From the NCBI RefSeq assembly GCF_029168945.1, contig NC_083601.1, positions 15,280,160-15,344,159 on the forward strand: a stretch of 64,000 nucleotides of DNA, written 5' to 3'. Position numbers and translations under genes: made by a program. The stretch comes from Cannabis sativa. Lineage: Eukaryota; Streptophyta; Magnoliopsida; Rosales; Cannabaceae. Under the pieces are notes generated by a model that saw nothing but the letters and a program-made list of their open reading frames with translations, was not told where the DNA came from and searched no databases. This document shows, piece by piece, positions 60,835 to 64,000 of the stretch (positions are counted from its first letter, which is position 1; each line of letters opens with the position of its first letter).

Positions 60835-63800
60835 ATGTCATTTTTTGCAGAAGGAAGTTCTATTTCTAGACCACCATTGCTTAATGACTCTAACTATCCT
60901 TACTGGAAAGTTAGAATGAGAGCCTTCATCAAATCTCAAGATGAGAAGGCGTGGAGAATGGTTCTATCAGGTTGGTCTCCTCCAGTTGAGACAAATTCTT
61001 CAGGTAATACTATTATAAAATCTGAACTGGAATGGTCTATTGAAGATGATAAACTATCTGCCTACAATAGCAAAGCCTTGCATGCTATCTTTAATGGTGT
61101 AGGTGAGGGTTACATTAAACTTATATCATCTTGTGTTTCTGCTAAGGAAGCTTGGGAGATTCTTCAAACTCAGTTTGAAGGAACTTCTGATGTGAAAAGA
61201 TCTAGATTTATCATGCTTCAAACTAAATTTGATGAGCTTAGAATGTCTGATAATGAAACTTTAACTGAATTCTATGAAAAATTATCTGACATTGCTAATG
61301 AATATTTTGCTCTTGGAGAAAAGCTTGATGATTCTGTTCTTGTGAGAAAAATTGTTAGAGTCCTTCCAGAAAGGTTTGATACTAAACTTTTGGCAATGGA
61401 GGAAGCTAAAGATTTTAGCACTATGAAAGTGGAAGAATTGATGGGTTCCTTACGTACTTTTGAATTAAATCAACAGATTAAACAAAAGGACAAACCCAAA
61501 TCCATTGCTGATAAAGGTAAAAGTATTGCTTTGAAAGTTGCTGATAATGAAAATTCTGATAGTGAATGTGATGATGAGATTGCTTTATTAACTAAGAATT
61601 TTCAGAAATATATGAAAAAGATGGGAAATAAAAAGAATATTTCGAAAGGTTCAAAAGGTAATACTTTCATTAAACCATCTGTCTCTAACAAAAAGGGAAT
61701 TCAGTGCAGGGAATGTGAAGGTTTTGGGCATATTCAAGCTGAGTGTGCAAACACTTTGAAAAAGAATAAGAAAAGTTTCAATGTCACTTGGAGTGATGAT
61801 GAAACCGAAAGTGATGAAGATATTACTGAAAATGTTGCCCTAACCTCTGTTATGACTAATGTGTTGTGTGATTCACAGGTGAAAGATAGATTGGTATGTC
61901 TAAATAATACCACCAAACAAGAGGAATCAGATTCTGATGAGTCTGAAATCTGTGAAGAATCTCTTGCTGAATCATACAAAGTCATGTATGAAAAATGGAT
62001 TCAGGTTGCTTCTGAAAATAGAGAGTTGAATAAATTGAATAAAAAATTGTCTCATCAGATTGAAATGTGTGAGTTGAAAATAAAAGAATATGAGACAAGT
62101 GTTTGTGATAAAGATGAAAAAATCTCTCTATTGAAGAAGGAACTTGAAAACTTTAAGAAAAATGTTCAAATGCTTAATCCTGGATCTTCTATTTTTGAAA
62201 AAGCTCAGAATGCAGGTCAGAGAGGTTTTGCAGGCCTTGGTTCTAATGGAATGAAAAGTTCTGGAGTCACGAAGTTTGTAAAATCTAGTGTTCCAACGAA
62301 TCACCGTGAGGCTACAAACTCTGCCATAACAGTTTCACAGCCTGTGGCAGCAAGAACAGCTTCTGATGCTGCAAAATCTCCAGGATTTTCGAAAAGGGTA
62401 AGATCTCAGGTAAAAAGATTTGTTCCCATTTGTCATTTTTGTGGTAGAAAAGGACATATCAGACCTAAATGTTTCACATTGAACAACCTGTTTAAAACAA
62501 ATTATTTTGATAATTTGAAAAAATCTCAAAAGAAACATAAAGGTTTGAAACAAATATGGGTGAAAAAGAAGTGTCTAGCTGGTTTTTCTGATAAAACTGC
62601 TGCATCTCAAATGTGGTATTTTGACAGTGGTTGCTCTAGACATATGACAGGTGACAAGGATTTTTTGACTAACATTCGGCCTATGCAATGTGGAGAAGTC
62701 ACTTTTGGTAATGGCTTATCAGGAAAAGTTGTTGGTATGGGAACTCTAAATTTTGAAGGGTTACCTAGACTGAAAAATGTGATGTTAGTTGAAGGACTGA
62801 TGGCTAATTTACTTAGCATCAGTCAAATCTGTGATCAAGGGTTTACTGTTTCTTTTGATAGTGATCATTGTTATGTTATGAATGATGACAATGAATGTAT
62901 CTTGCAAGGATTTCGATCCAATGATAACTGTTACACTCTAACCCCTGTGTTCACTTGTCACTCAGCTATCAACAACACCACAGATCTGTGGCATGCCAAG
63001 CTTGGGCATATTAATTTTAAAAACCTGAAAAAACTGTCAAATGCAAGTATTGTTCGAGGTCTTCCCAAGCTTGGTAAGGAAAGTGAAGGTAAGTGTGAAC
63101 CGTGTCAACTTGGGAAGCAATTAAAAATCACTCACAAGCATGTGTCTGATATCAATACCTCAAAGGTATTGGAATTGCTTCACATGGATCTTATGGGTCC
63201 AATCCAAGTTGAAAGTTTGAATGGTAAACGATATATCTTTGTGTGTGTTGATGATTTCTCTCGTTTTACTTGGGTAGATTTCTTAAGAGAAAAATCTGAC
63301 ACTTTTGATGCCTTTAAAAATCTTTGTCTGAGATTAAGAGTTGAGAAAGGTTGTAATATTGGGAAAATTGTTCGAATTCGAAGTGATCATGGTAAGGAGT
63401 TTGAAAATTCTGTGTATGATGATTTTTGCAAGTCTACAGGTATAACTCATGAATTTTCAGCTCCCAAAACTCCTCAACAAAATGGAGTTGTTGAGAGGAA
63501 GAATCGAACTTTGCAGGAAATGGCAAGAGTGATGTTAAATAGCAAGAAGTTGACAAAGCGATTATGGGCTGAAGCTATTAACACAGCTTGCTACATAATA
63601 AACAGAGTGTTTATTCGTCCAGGTACCTCAAAAACATCTTATGAAATCTGGAAAGGTAAGCGCCCCAATGTAAGTCATTTTCATGTTTTTGGATGTGTGT
63701 GTTATGTCTATAGAGATCGTGAGCATATTGGTAAATTTGATGCTAAAAGTGATGTTGGTGTATTTATTGGATATTCCTTAAACAGTAGAGCTTATCGTGT

Positions 63801-63894
63801 TTATAACATGAGGACTCAAACTGTTTTGGAATCAGCTAATGTGGTTGTTGATGATTTTAGAGATTTTTCAGAATTTTCCACGAAGCCAAGATAG
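60835..63894 (+). CDS. SIRE-type Ty1/copia gag-pol (gag, protease, integrase; incomplete)
   Basis: The start is the ATG at 60835 (MSFFAEGSS), just after the primer-binding site; the frame is open further upstream but without purpose. Gag has a UBN2-type domain (YPYWKVRMRAFIKSQDEKAW, EAWEILQTQFEG). A CCHC knuckle CRECEGFGHIQAEC lies at about 61705, then acidic linkers and a coiled coil near 62000-62170, and a second knuckle CHFCGRKGHIRPKC at about 62433. Protease is DSGCSRHMTGD at about 62622. The pre-integrase H-H-C-C runs from LWHAKLGHINFKNL (62986). The integrase DDE is LLHMDLMGPI, RSDHGKEF and GVVERKNR. The frame stops at 63894 after what looks like a 1-base loss near 63881; the next frame carries on (KIDSLMDTPP). 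Reverse transcriptase lies beyond the window. Confidence 0.92.
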   Translation: MSFFAEGSSISRPPLLNDSNYPYWKVRMRAFIKSQDEKAWRMVLSGWSPPVETNSSGNTIIKSELEWSIEDDKLSAYNSKALHAIFNGVGEGYIKLISSCVSAKEAWEILQTQFEGTSDVKRSRFIMLQTKFDELRMSDNETLTEFYEKLSDIANEYFALGEKLDDSVLVRKIVRVLPERFDTKLLAMEEAKDFSTMKVEELMGSLRTFELNQQIKQKDKPKSIADKGKSIALKVADNENSDSECDDEIALLTKNFQKYMKKMGNKKNISKGSKGNTFIKPSVSNKKGIQCRECEGFGHIQAECANTLKKNKKSFNVTWSDDETESDEDITENVALTSVMTNVLCDSQVKDRLVCLNNTTKQEESDSDESEICEESLAESYKVMYEKWIQVASENRELNKLNKKLSHQIEMCELKIKEYETSVCDKDEKISLLKKELENFKKNVQMLNPGSSIFEKAQNAGQRGFAGLGSNGMKSSGVTKFVKSSVPTNHREATNSAITVSQPVAARTASDAAKSPGFSKRVRSQVKRFVPICHFCGRKGHIRPKCFTLNNLFKTNYFDNLKKSQKKHKGLKQIWVKKKCLAGFSDKTAASQMWYFDSGCSRHMTGDKDFLTNIRPMQCGEVTFGNGLSGKVVGMGTLNFEGLPRLKNVMLVEGLMANLLSISQICDQGFTVSFDSDHCYVMNDDNECILQGFRSNDNCYTLTPVFTCHSAINNTTDLWHAKLGHINFKNLKKLSNASIVRGLPKLGKESEGKCEPCQLGKQLKITHKHVSDINTSKVLELLHMDLMGPIQVESLNGKRYIFVCVDDFSRFTWVDFLREKSDTFDAFKNLCLRLRVEKGCNIGKIVRIRSDHGKEFENSVYDDFCKSTGITHEFSAPKTPQQNGVVERKNRTLQEMARVMLNSKKLTKRLWAEAINTACYIINRVFIRPGTSKTSYEIWKGKRPNVSHFHVFGCVCYVYRDREHIGKFDAKSDVGVFIGYSLNSRAYRVYNMRTQTVLESANVVVDDFRDFSEFSTKPR

Positions 63895-64000
63895 ATAGTC
63901 TCATGGATACTCCTCCAAAAGCATGTAACATATATCCCGATGCGGCAGAACCCATTGACGATGCCGCAAATGACGAATCTGCCATCGCAACTGAAACTGG

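Overview
The window is plant nuclear DNA, most likely from a eudicot. It carries an intron-rich plant receptor kinase gene, plant-type LINE, Ty1/copia and Ty3/gypsy chromovirus retrotransposons, a hAT MITE and a Mutator-like transposase locus. I cannot name the species from the sequence alone. Almost everything except one gene is mobile-element DNA.

Layout. 1-1133 is AT-rich, with a tiny LINE tail (779-897). 1134-6403 is a 5'-truncated LINE with target duplication AACTGCCAT and a poly-A tail; a reverse-oriented solo LTR (2421-4320) was dropped into its reverse transcriptase. 6466-6988 is a 523-bp hAT MITE with a perfect 8-bp duplication, and 7391-7797 is a foldback MITE. 8155-12039 (minus strand) is the only intact host gene: a 12-exon malectin-like/LRR receptor kinase whose exons sum exactly to 889 codons including the stop. 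13092-13497 is a CT microsatellite plus minisatellites in front of a DUF1985/Ulp1-like gene (plus strand, about 14110-16984). That gene is joined tail-to-tail at about 16984 to a mudrA-type transposase on the minus strand. Its three introns are packed with about 55 same-strand GCGAY pentamers spaced 10-11 bp apart, which is the most unusual signal in the window.

The mudrA gene is split at 18378 by a 41-kb nested stack and resumes, in frame, at 59335-59692. The stack, worked out from target duplications, is as follows. T1, a decayed non-autonomous copia element, spans 18378-59334 (duplication ATATC). Its 5' LTR was hit by a solo LTR at 20110-22024 (ATGCT) and by G1, a Tekay-like chromovirus, at 22110-31551 (TTTTC). 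Its interior was hit by a sibling copia element, T2, at 34245-54037 (TTTTC), which in turn holds a minus-strand chromovirus, G2, at 37861-47451 (CTATA). T1 and T2 keep integrase and RNase H relics but have lost the reverse transcriptase core, and they share the same decay, so the family was probably mobilised in trans.

From about 59700 to the window end lies a SIRE-type copia element with a long gag-pol reading frame, which breaks at 63880 and runs off the edge.

Two cross-cutting signals deserve attention. CAG/CTG sites in G1 are repeatedly altered relative to its own 3' LTR and to G2; this may be a methylation-linked sequencing artefact that also makes G1 look broken. There is also a set of CAG-context C-to-T nonsense changes in G2 and the DUF1985 gene.
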